DNA of 64,000 bases from positions 372,001-436,000 of the forward strand of contig JAXMDB010000001.1 in NCBI GenBank assembly GCA_046348995.1. Reading direction: 5' to 3'. Under the pieces are notes generated by a model. It saw nothing but the letters and a program-made list of their open reading frames with translations. It did not search any database and had not been told where the DNA came from. This document shows, piece after piece, positions 42,421 to 51,472 of this stretch. Position 1 is the first letter of the stretch; every line of letters begins with the position of its first letter. The DNA comes from JANNSX01 sp046348995 (GTDB taxonomy: Bacteria > Pseudomonadota > Alphaproteobacteria > Rhizobiales > Hyphomicrobiaceae). Position numbers and translations under genes: made by a program.

Positions 42421-43335
42421 ATGGCGAGCTCGCCCGCTCGACTGATTCCCGTTGCCCAACTGATTGTCGCTTGCGCCCTGTGGGGTGGCGCGACGGTCAT
42501 CAGCAAAGCTCTCCTCAGCTCTGTTCCACCCGTACCGCTGCTGGCGTTGCAACTCGCACCGAGCGCCGCCGTCCTTTGGCTCGCGGTGGTGTTGACGAAG
42601 AGTGCGGCGCCACCCCGTGCGTTGATTGCCCCCATCGCTCTGCTCGGGGCACTCAATCCGGGGCTTTCCTACACACTCGTGCTGTTCGGTCTGTCGACCG
42701 TGTCGGCGAGCGTCGTGACGCTGATGTGGGCCGCCGAGCCGGTCTTGATTTTCGGCCTCGCCGTCCTGTGGCTGCGCGAGCCCGCGAGCGGCCGCATGAT
42801 CGCCATCCTTGCCGTGGGTTTGGCCGGGGTCGTATTGGTGACGAATGTGACCGGCGGAGGCCGCGTCATCGCCGCTGATGGTTTGGGGCTCATGCTCGTG
42901 CTCGCCGCGGTCCTATGCTGCGCCTTCTACACCGTGCTCTCGCGCAAGATCAGCGACTCGGTCGATCCGCTCTTCACAGTCGCCATTCAACAGACGGCGG
43001 GTCTGGCGTGGGCGGCTCTTCTTTGGATCGCCTTGTCGGCCTTTGGTGAGCCAGGGCAGCTGAGCGTGCTCACACCGGCAACGCTCGCCGCAGCGGCACT
43101 TTCGGGCTTGCTCTACTACGCTGCTGCGTACTGGCTGTACCTGTCCGCACTGCGCTCGGTACCGGCCTCCATGGCCGGCGCCTACTTCAACCTCATTCCT
43201 GCCTTCGGCGTCACCATGGCTTTTGCCTTCCTCGGCGAATCGTTGGCTTGGGTCCAATGGGTTGGCGCCGCCCTCATCCTCGTCTCCGCGCTAACGCTGG
43301 TCAGATCAATGACTGGACGCGAAGGACATGGGTAG
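42421..43335 (+). CDS. EamA/DMT-family transporter
   Basis: A 304-aa ten-helix protein of the drug/metabolite transporter group, with ALWGGATVISKALL at helix 1, SYTLVLFGLSTVSASVVTLMW at helices 3-4, and AYFNLIPAFGVTMAFAFLGE in the second repeat. Substrate unknown. CGGAGG lies just upstream of the ATG. Confidence 0.88.
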   Translation: MASSPARLIPVAQLIVACALWGGATVISKALLSSVPPVPLLALQLAPSAAVLWLAVVLTKSAAPPRALIAPIALLGALNPGLSYTLVLFGLSTVSASVVTLMWAAEPVLIFGLAVLWLREPASGRMIAILAVGLAGVVLVTNVTGGGRVIAADGLGLMLVLAAVLCCAFYTVLSRKISDSVDPLFTVAIQQTAGLAWAALLWIALSAFGEPGQLSVLTPATLAAAALSGLLYYAAAYWLYLSALRSVPASMAGAYFNLIPAFGVTMAFAFLGESLAWVQWVGAALILVSALTLVRSMTGREGHG

Positions 43336-43484
43336 CTGACCGTCGGCCTCGATTGACGTGGGACAAAGGCGCGCTCGCACGCTCCTGTCATTGACGCCCC
43401 GCCACACTCCCCCCTATGCAACCGGACGCCCAGCGGGACCGGCTAACCGAGCCGGTCGCCCTCCACGCAGCCGACCGAGCGCCG

Positions 43485-44975
43485 ATGTCCGAAAAACGCA
43501 AGCATCCCGAGCACCGCTACGTCAGCGATCTCAGACGCATGGATGCGGGGTGGAGCGTGCTCTCGCGAAGCTGGTCGTCGATCCTGCCGATCGGCTCCTC
43601 CTTCCTGTTCCTCGTGCTCGTCGCCGTCTTTGCGGCCAGCCGCTTCGGCCTCACCGCCGAGGGCTCCATCCTCATCGTCAGCGCTGCGATCGTCGGCGGC
43701 TACATGGCCCTCAACATCGGCGCCAACGACGTCGCCAACAACATGGGGCCGGCGGTCGGCGGGCGCGTGCTGACGATCGGCGCAGCCATCGTCATCGCCG
43801 TCATCTGTGAAACCGCCGGAGCGATCCTCGCCGGCGGCGACGTCGTCAAGACGATCTCGAGCGGCATCATCGCCCCGGACCGCGTCAGCGTCGACCAGTT
43901 CCAATCCTTGATGCTGAGCGCGCTGTTCGCCGCCGCCGTCTGGATCAATATCGCGACGGCGCTCAACGCACCGGTGTCGACCACCCACTCGATCGTCGGC
44001 GGGATCGTCGGCTCGGGCATCGCGGCGGCCGGCGTCGACATCGTCAATTGGAGCACGATGCTTCAGATCGTGGCGAGCTGGGTGATCTCGCCCATCTTCG
44101 GCGCCGTCGTTGCCGCTCTGTTGCTGCATGTCTTGAAGTCGCGGGTGCTGTACGCCCCCGACCGGCTGCGCGCCGCCGCCACCTGGGTGCCGCTGCTGAT
44201 CGCCCTGATGGCGTCGGCCTTCGCGGCCTACATGGCGATGAAGGGCCTGAAGAACATTTGGAACGCGAGCGAGGTGGCGATCGCCGCCGTCGCGGTGGCG
44301 AGCTTTGCCGCCGCCTGGGCATTGGCCCATCCCTACATCGCGCGCCGCCTGTCCCGGATCTCGGACAAGCGCTCCGACATCAGTGCACTGTTCGATCTGC
44401 CGTTGATCATCGGCGCTGCTTTGCTCTCCTTCGCGCACGGCGCCAACGACGTCGCCAACGCCGTCGGACCGCTTGCCGCGATCGTGGCGACGCTCGGCCA
44501 TCCGAGCGCGCTCGCGGTACAGGTCGAGGTTCCGTTCTGGGTGATGCTTGTCGGCGCGCTCGGCATCGCCATCGGCCTGGCGACGTTCGGGCCGAAGCTC
44601 ATTCGCGTCGTCGGCGAGCAGATCACGCGGCTGAACTCGCCACGCGCGTTTTGCGTCGCGCTGTCGGCCGCGATCACGGTCCTGCTGGCGTCCTGGATGG
44701 GCTTGCCGGTGAGCTCGACACACATTGCCGTCGGCGCCGTGTTCGGGGTCGGCTTCCTTCGTGAATACCGCGAGAACCCCAATCGGCGACGCCTCAGACC
44801 CGGGCACAAGCTCAACGCGACCGCCGATGACGCCTTCAACAGCCGCTTCGTCAAGCGCAGCCGCTACCTCGTGCGGCGGCACTTCTTGTGGTCGATCGCG
44901 GCGGCCTGGGTCATCACGGTACCGGCGACAGCTCTGCTTGCGGCTGCGCTTTATGGACTTTTGCGGCTTCTGTAA
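43485..44975 (+). CDS. Inorganic phosphate transporter (PiT family)
   Basis: The 496-aa product has about eleven membrane helices and the two PiT signature copies: NIGANDVANNMGPAVG near residue 85 and FAHGANDVANAVGPLAA near 325, each followed later by a STTHSIVGG or SSTHIAVGA segment. PiT carriers move metal-phosphate with protons. An in-frame ATG at 43416 would add 23 residues; the shorter start is chosen because the extension is poorly hydrophobic and neither site has a strong ribosome signal. Its last 62 bases overlap the convergent Nudix gene. Confidence 0.92.
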   Translation: MSEKRKHPEHRYVSDLRRMDAGWSVLSRSWSSILPIGSSFLFLVLVAVFAASRFGLTAEGSILIVSAAIVGGYMALNIGANDVANNMGPAVGGRVLTIGAAIVIAVICETAGAILAGGDVVKTISSGIIAPDRVSVDQFQSLMLSALFAAAVWINIATALNAPVSTTHSIVGGIVGSGIAAAGVDIVNWSTMLQIVASWVISPIFGAVVAALLLHVLKSRVLYAPDRLRAAATWVPLLIALMASAFAAYMAMKGLKNIWNASEVAIAAVAVASFAAAWALAHPYIARRLSRISDKRSDISALFDLPLIIGAALLSFAHGANDVANAVGPLAAIVATLGHPSALAVQVEVPFWVMLVGALGIAIGLATFGPKLIRVVGEQITRLNSPRAFCVALSAAITVLLASWMGLPVSSTHIAVGAVFGVGFLREYRENPNRRRLRPGHKLNATADDAFNSRFVKRSRYLVRRHFLWSIAAAWVITVPATALLAAALYGLLRLL

Positions 44976-45381
44976 TCCACGTTCTCAGCGCCTGAAACTG
45001 GTTGATGAGCAACAGGAAATCCTCGCGATAGGCGACCTTGTGGGCGTCCTCGATGAGGGCCCAGTGCCGCTCGCGCCGCTTGCGCTCCGGCCAGTCGTCC
45101 TCCTGCTTCAGCACCAGATAGGGATAGTAGGTGACCGGGATCACCTCGATCCCCTTTCCCGTCTGCTTGCTGATCGGCACCGTGAAAGGAAAGTCCTCGA
45201 GCACCACGCCGCGGACGCCGGCCTCCTCGAAACCCTCCCGATGGCAGGCCTCGGCATGGGTTTCGCCGCGCTTCATGCGCCCTTTGGGCAGGATCCATCG
45301 CCCGCGCGTTTGCGAGGTTACGAACAGGAGCGCCACGGCATCGTCCTTGATGTCGAAGGGAATGATGCCCACGCGATGCAT
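44914..45381 (-). CDS. Nudix hydrolase
   Basis: The 155-aa product carries a full Nudix box, beginning GRMKRGE and ending REGFEEAGV (GX5EX7REUXEEXGU), after WILPKG. The sequence style, with ALLFVTSQTRGRWILPKG, resembles diphosphoinositol polyphosphate/diadenosine-type Nudix enzymes. The 3' end overlaps the 3' end of the phosphate transporter gene on the other strand by 62 bases. Confidence 0.9.
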   Translation of the reverse strand: MHRVGIIPFDIKDDAVALLFVTSQTRGRWILPKGRMKRGETHAEACHREGFEEAGVRGVVLEDFPFTVPISKQTGKGIEVIPVTYYPYLVLKQEDDWPERKRRERHWALIEDAHKVAYREDFLLLINQFQALRTWITEAAKVHKAQPQAELSPVP

Positions 45382-45567
45382 CTGGCGAATCCTTTGCGGC
45401 TGTGACGGCCCTCCGAGCTTCTACAATGGCCGAGCGGGCTGTCCAATGGCTGTGGGCGCCGTTTGCCATCATCCAGGAAACCCCTGCCGGGTGATTGGCG
45501 TCGGGCATCTGGAACGTGGTATAGGCGCAGGCATCCCTGATCATCGAGAAACGGCCCAAGCGCAGCC

Positions 45568-46947
45568 ATGCCCTCCATTGTCGCCATCGTCGGCCGGCCG
45601 AATGTCGGCAAGTCGACCCTGTTCAACCGGCTCGTCGGCAAGAAGCTCGCGCTCGTCGATCCGACGCCGGGGCTGACGCGCGACCGGCGGATGGCCGACG
45701 TGAACCTATCTGGCTGCCCCGTCACCCTCACCGACACGGCGGGGCTGGAGGAGGGCGAGCCCGGCAGCCTGTCGCACCGCATGCGCCAGCAAACCGAGAT
45801 CGCCATCCGCGAGGCGGCCCTCGTCCTCTTCGTCGTCGATGCACGCTCAGGGATCACGCCGGCCGACGAGGTGTTCGCCGAGGTCGTTCGCGTCTCCGGG
45901 CGCCCCGTTCTGCTCGTCGTCAACAAGTGCGAGGGGCGGGCGGGCGAAAGCGGCTACTACGAGGCCTACTCGCTGGGCTTGGGCGAGCCGACCGCCATCT
46001 CGGCCGAGCACAACGAAGGCATCGCGACGCTCGAGGCGGAGATCGCCGAGCGACTGGCAGCGGGTGATGCGCCCGAGCCGGCCGAGGACACGGACGGCGA
46101 AGCCGAGCCGCTCACCGAGGAGGAGGCGCTCGATCCCGCCAAGCCCATCCGCGTCGCGGTCATCGGCCGCCCCAACGTCGGCAAGTCGACGCTGGTCAAC
46201 GCGCTGCTCGGCGAGGAGCGGATGCTGACCGGTCCCGAGGCCGGCCTCACGCGCGACACCATCGCCGTCAATCTCGACACGCCGCAGGGAATGCTCCGTC
46301 TCTACGACACGGCGGGCTTGCGGAGGAAAGCCAAGGTCGAGGAGGGCGTCGAGCGCCTCGCCGTTACCGACACGTTGCGCGCCATCCGCTTCGCCGAGGT
46401 CGTCATCCTCGTCGTCGATGCGATGCACCCGTTCGAGAAGCAGGATCTGCAGATCGGCGAGCTCTCCGCCAACGAGGGGCGCGCCGTCGTTATCGCCTTC
46501 AACAAGTGGGATTTGGCCGACGACAAGCAGAAGCGGCTGAAAGAGCTGCGCGAGGACATGGAGCGGCTGCTGCCGGACTTGAAGGACGTCTCGGTGGTGC
46601 CCTTGTCGGCGATGTCGGGGCGCGGTCTCGACAAGCTTCTGAAGGCGGTGTTTGCAACCTACCGCACCTGGAACAAGCGGCTGCCGACGGCGAAGCTCAA
46701 CCGCTGGCTCGAGGGCGCGATCGACCGGCACACGCCACCGGCCGTCCAGGGCCGCCGTATCAAGCTGCGGTATATGACGCAGCCGAACGCACGGCCGCCG
46801 ACGTTCATCGCCTTCTGCTCGGCGCCGGACGCTTTGCCGAAATCCTATGTGCGCTATCTGGTGAATAGCCTCCGGGAGACCTTCGATCTTCCCGGCGTGC
46901 CGATCCGCCTGCACCTGCGCAAGGGCGCAAACCCTTACGATCGATGA
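45568..46947 (+). CDS. der: Ribosome-assembly GTPase Der (EngA)
   Basis: A 459-aa protein with two GTPase domains in tandem, each with GRPNVGKST (near residues 9 and 199) and its own DTAG; the G4 motifs are NKCE and NKWD. A KH-like C-terminal domain ends in LRKGANPY. Der is essential for 50S subunit maturation. Gene order with panB-TPR-bamB is usual in this group but here three other genes lie in between. Confidence 0.96.
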   Translation: MPSIVAIVGRPNVGKSTLFNRLVGKKLALVDPTPGLTRDRRMADVNLSGCPVTLTDTAGLEEGEPGSLSHRMRQQTEIAIREAALVLFVVDARSGITPADEVFAEVVRVSGRPVLLVVNKCEGRAGESGYYEAYSLGLGEPTAISAEHNEGIATLEAEIAERLAAGDAPEPAEDTDGEAEPLTEEEALDPAKPIRVAVIGRPNVGKSTLVNALLGEERMLTGPEAGLTRDTIAVNLDTPQGMLRLYDTAGLRRKAKVEEGVERLAVTDTLRAIRFAEVVILVVDAMHPFEKQDLQIGELSANEGRAVVIAFNKWDLADDKQKRLKELREDMERLLPDLKDVSVVPLSAMSGRGLDKLLKAVFATYRTWNKRLPTAKLNRWLEGAIDRHTPPAVQGRRIKLRYMTQPNARPPTFIAFCSAPDALPKSYVRYLVNSLRETFDLPGVPIRLHLRKGANPYDR

Positions 46948-47215
46948 GGAATTGGTAGACGGCGGAACCGGCGCGCAGGCAGGCGAAGCGTCACCGCAAT
47001 CGCCCGCCGCGCACCGGCCCAGGCCACAGCAAGCAGCCCGTGAGGGCGCTCACCGCAAGGCCGTAACGCAACCATACCCCATATAGCTCCGCTGACGAAG
47101 GACTCTTCGTCGGCGCTGTCGTCGCGGCACGCGGACGAGGCTTGTGCATATCGCGTGAGGGCGTGGGTGGCGCCTCTGTTGCGCGGCCACCCAACCGGCC
47201 TATGGTGCCGCCATC

Positions 47216-47677
47216 ATGCCCGACGATGCCAAGACCGAGGTGCTGTTCTACCAGCTCGACCGCCAGCCGCTCGAACGCGTGCTGCCTAGCCTTCTCGAGC
47301 GCACGCTCGAGCGAGGCTGGCGGGCTGTCGTGCAGGTGGGCTCGGCGGAGCGGATGGACGCGCTCGACACGGAGCTGTGGACCTACGACGAGGCGAGCTT
47401 CCTGCCGCACGGCACCGATCGCGCGGGCGACGTCGAGCGCCAGCCGATCTTGCTGACGACGGGCGACACCAATGCGAACGGCGCGCGCGTGCGCTTTCTC
47501 GTCGACGGCGCCAGCATCGACGATCTCGGCGGCTATGCCCGCATCGTCCATCTCTTCGAGACGAGCGACGCGGCGTTGGCGCGTGCGCGGCAGGACTGGC
47601 GGCAGGCGCGCGATCAGGGCTGCACGGTCACCTACTGGCAGCAGGACGGCAACGGACGCTGGGTGAAGAAAGCATGA
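47216..47677 (+). CDS. holC: DNA polymerase III chi subunit
   Basis: The 153-aa product matches HolC: TEVLFYQLDRQPLERVLPSL at the start, the WTYDEASFLPHGT segment, and the RQDWRQARDQGCTVTYWQQD end. HolC links the clamp loader to SSB at the replication fork. The 268 bases upstream hold no other gene I can support. The stop overlaps the methyltransferase start (ATGA). Confidence 0.92.
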   Translation: MPDDAKTEVLFYQLDRQPLERVLPSLLERTLERGWRAVVQVGSAERMDALDTELWTYDEASFLPHGTDRAGDVERQPILLTTGDTNANGARVRFLVDGASIDDLGGYARIVHLFETSDAALARARQDWRQARDQGCTVTYWQQDGNGRWVKKA

Positions 47678-48288
47678 GTGACGATCCGGCCGCGGGCCTC
47701 GCCCGCTTCGAGGAGATCTATCGCAACGCGGGTGGCGACGCGGCGCAAGTGCCGTGGTCGGACAAGGCGCCACGTGCTCGCCTCGGCGCTTGGCTCGCGG
47801 CCCATCCGGGCCAAGGCCGGACGGCGATGGATGTCGGCTGTGGGCTCGGCGACAACGCGGCAATGCTCGCGGATGCCGGCTACACCGTGACGGCCTTCGA
47901 CCTGTCGGCGACCGCGATCGACTGGGCGCGCAAGCGGCAGGCCGGTCGCGGCATTGCGTTCGAAGTCGGCGACATCTTCCGCCTTCCCGCCACCTGGCAA
48001 GGCCGCTTCGACCTCGTGCACGAGACCTACAACGTGCAGGCGCTGCCGCTGGAGCTTCGCGAGCGCGCCGCACGGTCGATCGCTGCGCTCGTCGCGCCCG
48101 GCGGCAGCCTGCTGCTGATGGCGCGGATGCGCAACGAGGGCGAGACTGTAGAGGGGCCGCCCATCCCGATTACGCTCGGCGATCTCGACGCTTTCTCCGA
48201 CGGCGGTCTTCAGGAGGTCGAGCGCGAGCTGTTTCTCGACGAGCGCCAGATCCGGCACGTGATGGCGGTGTTCAAGCGGGCGTCCTGA
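47674..48288 (+). CDS. Class I SAM-dependent methyltransferase
   Basis: The 204-aa product has motif I MDVGCGLGDNAAML near residue 52, an acidic end of strand 2 (AFDLSATAI) and motif II-like GDIFRLP. It resembles small-molecule methyltransferases of the thiopurine/tellurite type by length, but no substrate can be assigned. Coupled to holC by four bases. Confidence 0.88.
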   Translation: MSDDPAAGLARFEEIYRNAGGDAAQVPWSDKAPRARLGAWLAAHPGQGRTAMDVGCGLGDNAAMLADAGYTVTAFDLSATAIDWARKRQAGRGIAFEVGDIFRLPATWQGRFDLVHETYNVQALPLELRERAARSIAALVAPGGSLLLMARMRNEGETVEGPPIPITLGDLDAFSDGGLQEVERELFLDERQIRHVMAVFKRAS

Positions 48289-48306
48289 CGAGAGGGGCGG
48301 GGAGAC

Positions 48307-48963
48307 GTGCTCAAGGTCGATCATCTGAAGGTTGGTGCGCTGTCGGCGGCAAGCTTCGCGCTCGCCGCCGGTCAGTGCCTGATCGTCTCCGGCGCCTCGG
48401 GCTCGGGCAAGACGCGGCTTTTGCGCGCCATCGCCGACCTCGATCCGGCGGACGGCACCGTCATGCTCGAAGGCGCCGAGCGGCACGAGATGCCCGGCCC
48501 GGCATGGCGCAAGCTCGTGCGCTACGTCTCGGCCGAGCCCGGCTGGTGGGCGCTGACGCCCCGGCCGCATTTCGGCGACGTGACGGTGCTGGAGCCGCTC
48601 GTCGAGGCGCTGGGCCTCACCCGCGAGGTGCTCGATCGCCCCATCGCGCAGCTTTCGACCGGCGAGCGGCTGCGGCTCGGCCTCATCCGCGCGGTCTGCG
48701 GACGGCCGAAGGTGCTGCTGCTGGACGAGCCGCTGTCGGGACTGGACAAGGACGCTGGTCAGCGCGTCGAAGCCTTGATCGGCGCCGAGCTCGATTTGGG
48801 CCGCATCGTCGTGCTCGTGTCCCACCAGCCGACGGCGCTCGCGCGACGCGCGCGGGCCGAGCTCAAGATCGAGGCCGGCACCTTCAAGCTCATGCCCTTC
48901 GGGCGCGTCGCCGTCAGCTACAGCGAGAGCGGCACTGGCCTTGTCGGGCGGCGGTCGGCATGA
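48307..48963 (+). CDS. ABC transporter ATP-binding protein (FetA/YbbL-like)
   Basis: The 218-aa protein has Walker A GASGSGKT near residue 32, signature STGERLRLGLIRA and Walker B VLLLDEPLSGLD. It overlaps by four bases with a UPF0014/FetB-type permease gene, so it is the ATPase of that exporter. FetAB of E. coli exports iron and helps against oxidative stress; that role is inferred for this pair. Starts with GTG after GGGGAGAC. Confidence 0.88.
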   Translation: MLKVDHLKVGALSAASFALAAGQCLIVSGASGSGKTRLLRAIADLDPADGTVMLEGAERHEMPGPAWRKLVRYVSAEPGWWALTPRPHFGDVTVLEPLVEALGLTREVLDRPIAQLSTGERLRLGLIRAVCGRPKVLLLDEPLSGLDKDAGQRVEALIGAELDLGRIVVLVSHQPTALARRARAELKIEAGTFKLMPFGRVAVSYSESGTGLVGRRSA

Positions 48964-49757
48964 GCGCCATCTCCCTCGGTCCCCTCGAGCTCGGCCTCGC
49001 CGCACTGCTGCTGCTCCTCAACGCGGCGCTGTCGATCGCGTTCAATCTTAAGCTCGAGCGCAAGCTCGCCATCGCCGCCGTGCGCATGATCGCGCAGTTG
49101 GCGCTGGCCGGTCTCGTGCTCGGCTTCGTGCTCCGGCAAACCTCGGTCGGCTGGACGCTGATCGTCATGCTCGTGATGGTGGCGATCGCGGGCTACGAGC
49201 TGTGGTCGCGGCCGGCGCATCGGCTCGAAGGCTGGTCGAGTGCTGGGCTCGGCGCCGGTACGCTGTTCGCTATCTCGGGGATCGTGACCCTCTTCACGGT
49301 CGGCGTGCTGATCGGCCCCGATCCGTGGTACGCGCCGCGCTACCTCTTGCCGATCTTCGGCATGATCCTCGGCAATGTGTTGACCTCGATGAGCCTCACC
49401 TTCGACACGCTGACGACGGCGGCCAAGCGCGAGCGCACCGCCATCGAGGCCCGCATCGCCGACGGCGGCACGCGCTTCGAGGCGTTCGAGCGGGTGATGG
49501 GCGACGCGCTGCGCTCGGGCACGCTGCCGATCTTGAACGGCATGGCGGTGGCGGGCGTCGTGGCGCTCCCCGGCATGATGACGGGCCAGATCCTCGCCGG
49601 CGCCGATCCGTTCGAGGCGGCGAAGTATCAGATGCTGATCTTGCTCGTGCTGGCCGGTGCGTCGACTCTCGGCGTGGTCGCGGCCGGTGTCGGCGGCGTG
49701 CTGCTGTTGACCGATCCGCGTCACCGGCTGCGGCTCGATCGTCTGGCGACGTCCTAG
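48960..49757 (+). CDS. FetB/YbbM-type (UPF0014) ABC permease
   Basis: The 265-aa product has about seven helices and the family blocks RMIAQLALAGLVLGFVL, MILGNVLTSMSL and GMAVAGVVALPGMMTGQILAG. Family members export iron (FetB) or were once annotated as metal resistance proteins. Coupled to its ATPase gene. Confidence 0.9.
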   Translation: MSAISLGPLELGLAALLLLLNAALSIAFNLKLERKLAIAAVRMIAQLALAGLVLGFVLRQTSVGWTLIVMLVMVAIAGYELWSRPAHRLEGWSSAGLGAGTLFAISGIVTLFTVGVLIGPDPWYAPRYLLPIFGMILGNVLTSMSLTFDTLTTAAKRERTAIEARIADGGTRFEAFERVMGDALRSGTLPILNGMAVAGVVALPGMMTGQILAGADPFEAAKYQMLILLVLAGASTLGVVAAGVGGVLLLTDPRHRLRLDRLATS

Positions 49758-49855
49758 ATCGGGTTCAGTCCAATGGAATCGAGAACCCGATCTAGGCTAT
49801 TGGCTTTGAGCACGTTCTCGAGGTGAACCGGTATCCACTTCGCCTGAACGTGCTC
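49754..49855. repeat. Double palindromic Rhizobiales-type repeat
   Basis: Two hairpins stand side by side. The first has 13-bp perfect arms CTAGATCGGGTTC/GAACCCGATCTAG (49754-49766 and 49783-49795). The second has 10-bp arms GAGCACGTTC/GAACGTGCTC (49808-49817 and 49846-49855) around GAACCGGTATCCACTTCGC, a core typical of dispersed intergenic repeats in Rhizobiales. The first arm starts inside the permease stop codon. Confidence 0.8.
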
Positions 49856-49868
49856 TAGGAGGTGACCC

Positions 49869-50297
49869 ATGTCTGTCCGCTCGGTACTCGGCGCCATTGC
49901 CGGCCTCGTAGCTTCGGTCGTCATCGTGCTCGTCGTCGAGTCGATCGGCCATCTGCTGTTTCCGCCGCCCCCGGGTATGGACCTCTCCAATCCTGCCGCA
50001 CTCGCGACGCTGATCAGCCAACTGCCCTTCGGGGCGCTCGCCTTCGTCATGCTCGCCTGGATCGCCGGGGCGTTCGGCGGTGGTGCGGTCGCGGCTTGGA
50101 TCGCACGCCGGTCGTGGCCGGCTTGGGTCGTGGGGGTTCTCATGCTGGCCGGCGGCGTGTGGAGCATGATCGTCATCCCGCATCCCGTCTGGATGCAGGT
50201 GGGCCTCGTGCCGGCGACGCTGCTGCCGGCTTGGCTCGCCGGACAGATTTGGAGTACGCCTCGCCGCCGCGGCGCGCTGCCAGGGCCGCCGGGCTAG
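49869..50297 (+). CDS. Small polytopic membrane protein
   Basis: A 142-aa protein with four hydrophobic segments (about residues 5-30, 50-75, 80-105, 110-125) and a Pro-rich loop PPPPGMD after the first. No family assigned. AGGAGG lies before the ATG, just after the palindromic repeat. Its last four bases overlap the end of the convergent LacI gene. Confidence 0.68.
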   Translation: MSVRSVLGAIAGLVASVVIVLVVESIGHLLFPPPPGMDLSNPAALATLISQLPFGALAFVMLAWIAGAFGGGAVAAWIARRSWPAWVVGVLMLAGGVWSMIVIPHPVWMQVGLVPATLLPAWLAGQIWSTPRRRGALPGPPG

Positions 50298-51370
50298 CGT
50301 CTCCCTCGCGGTTTGCCCGTCGAGCCGCGGATGACGAGGCGAGTCGGCAGCTCGACGCCTTTGGGGCTCAGCCGCCGGCCGTCGCGCGTCGCCTCCAGCA
50401 GGGCCTCCGCCGCCCGCACGCCCATCTCCTCGGCCGGCACCGCGATGGTGGTGAGCGCAGGCTCCGTCAGGCCTGCGAACTCCTGATCGTCGTGGCCGGT
50501 GATCGACAGATCGCCCGGCACGCGCAGGCCCATCCGCTTGGCTTCCGCCAGCGCACCGATCGCCAGCACATCGCTGTTGCAGACGATCGCCGTCACCTCC
50601 GGATGACGCGTGCGAATCTCACGGAGTGCACTGGCGCCATCGGCGATCGCGTGCGTGCGCTCGACGATGATCGGCTTGCCACGAATGCCGGCCTCCGCCA
50701 GCGCCTCGCCGAACGCGCGCACGCGCGCCTGCTGTCGGTCGTTGCCTTGAGTGCTGGCCGTGATCATGGCGAGATGACGATGGCCGAGATCGAGGAGATA
50801 GCCGATCAGCTCGCGGCTCGCCGCGTCGTTGTCGAAGCCGATCGAGGGAATCTGATTGCCGGCGAGATAGGAGTAGGTGGTGACGACCGGAATGCGGCGC
50901 TCGGCGAGATAGGCCGTCAGCGCCGGATCGTCGATGCGGCCGACGATGAGGAGGGCTTCCGCGCCGCGCTCGACGAGCTGGCGCGCCGGCGCGAGCAGCG
51001 CGCGGTTGTCGAAGCCGGTGGTCGCCAGAAACAGCATATGCCCGGCCTTTGCGAGCTGCGCCTGGAAGGCGTTGAGCATGCTCGCGAAGATCGCATAGTT
51101 GAGCGTCGGAACGATCGCGCCGACGATGTGCGTGCGCTGCAGACGTAGCGCCTTGGCGGCGGCGTTGGGCGCGTAGCCCAAATCGCTCGCGGCTTTCAGC
51201 ACGCGCTCGCGCACGTCGTCCGAGACGATGCCCGGCGCGTTGAAGGCCCGCGAGACAGTGGCGACGGAAACGCCCGAGCGCCGCGCGACATCGGCGACAT
51301 TGGGCCGTGCGCGGGGGGCGCTGCGGCGCCGCTGGCTGCCGGTCGAGACCCTGCTGCCATCGTCTTTCAT
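50294..51370 (-). CDS. LacI-family transcriptional regulator
   Basis: The 358-aa product has a basic 23-residue leader, then the LacI DNA-binding domain (NVADVARRSGVSVATVSRAFN) with hinge APNAAAKALRLQRTHIVG, and a periplasmic-binding-protein-like sensor domain (residues about 85-350). The ligand is probably a sugar or purine but cannot be named. The start at 51370 is preferred over an upstream one because the latter would include the operator region. A matching operator is found at 51409-51422. Confidence 0.9.
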   Translation of the reverse strand: MKDDGSRVSTGSQRRRSAPRARPNVADVARRSGVSVATVSRAFNAPGIVSDDVRERVLKAASDLGYAPNAAAKALRLQRTHIVGAIVPTLNYAIFASMLNAFQAQLAKAGHMLFLATTGFDNRALLAPARQLVERGAEALLIVGRIDDPALTAYLAERRIPVVTTYSYLAGNQIPSIGFDNDAASRELIGYLLDLGHRHLAMITASTQGNDRQQARVRAFGEALAEAGIRGKPIIVERTHAIADGASALREIRTRHPEVTAIVCNSDVLAIGALAEAKRMGLRVPGDLSITGHDDQEFAGLTEPALTTIAVPAEEMGVRAAEALLEATRDGRRLSPKGVELPTRLVIRGSTGKPRGRR

Positions 51371-51408
51371 CGCGCTTCCGATGTGATCATGACCACGTGA
51401 TGCCGTAC

Positions 51409-51422
51409 TGTAAACGATTACA
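51409..51422. promoter_or_regulatory. LacI-type operator upstream of the LacI gene
   Basis: TGTAAACGATTACA is a near-palindrome with TGTAA/TTACA half-sites and central CG, matching the LacI-family consensus. It lies 39 bases before the start codon, so the regulator probably controls itself. Confidence 0.75.
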
Positions 51423-51472
51423 AAGCCTATCGTCAACGCGAGGTGGCCGTTGGCCGCTCGATGCCTCCGATC

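Noticed and set aside
43443..44882. Long antisense frame over the phosphate transporter
   Set aside because: Same shadow composition, no recognisable domain, and the sense gene has clear PiT motifs.
46948..47030. GGAATTGGTAGACGG, resembling the D-arm of a leucine tRNA
   Set aside because: No acceptor stem, anticodon arm or GGTTCGAATC-type T-arm can be placed around it.
46991..48073. 360-codon minus-strand frame across holC and the methyltransferase
   Set aside because: Arg-rich shadow; both sense genes have family motifs and a translational overlap.
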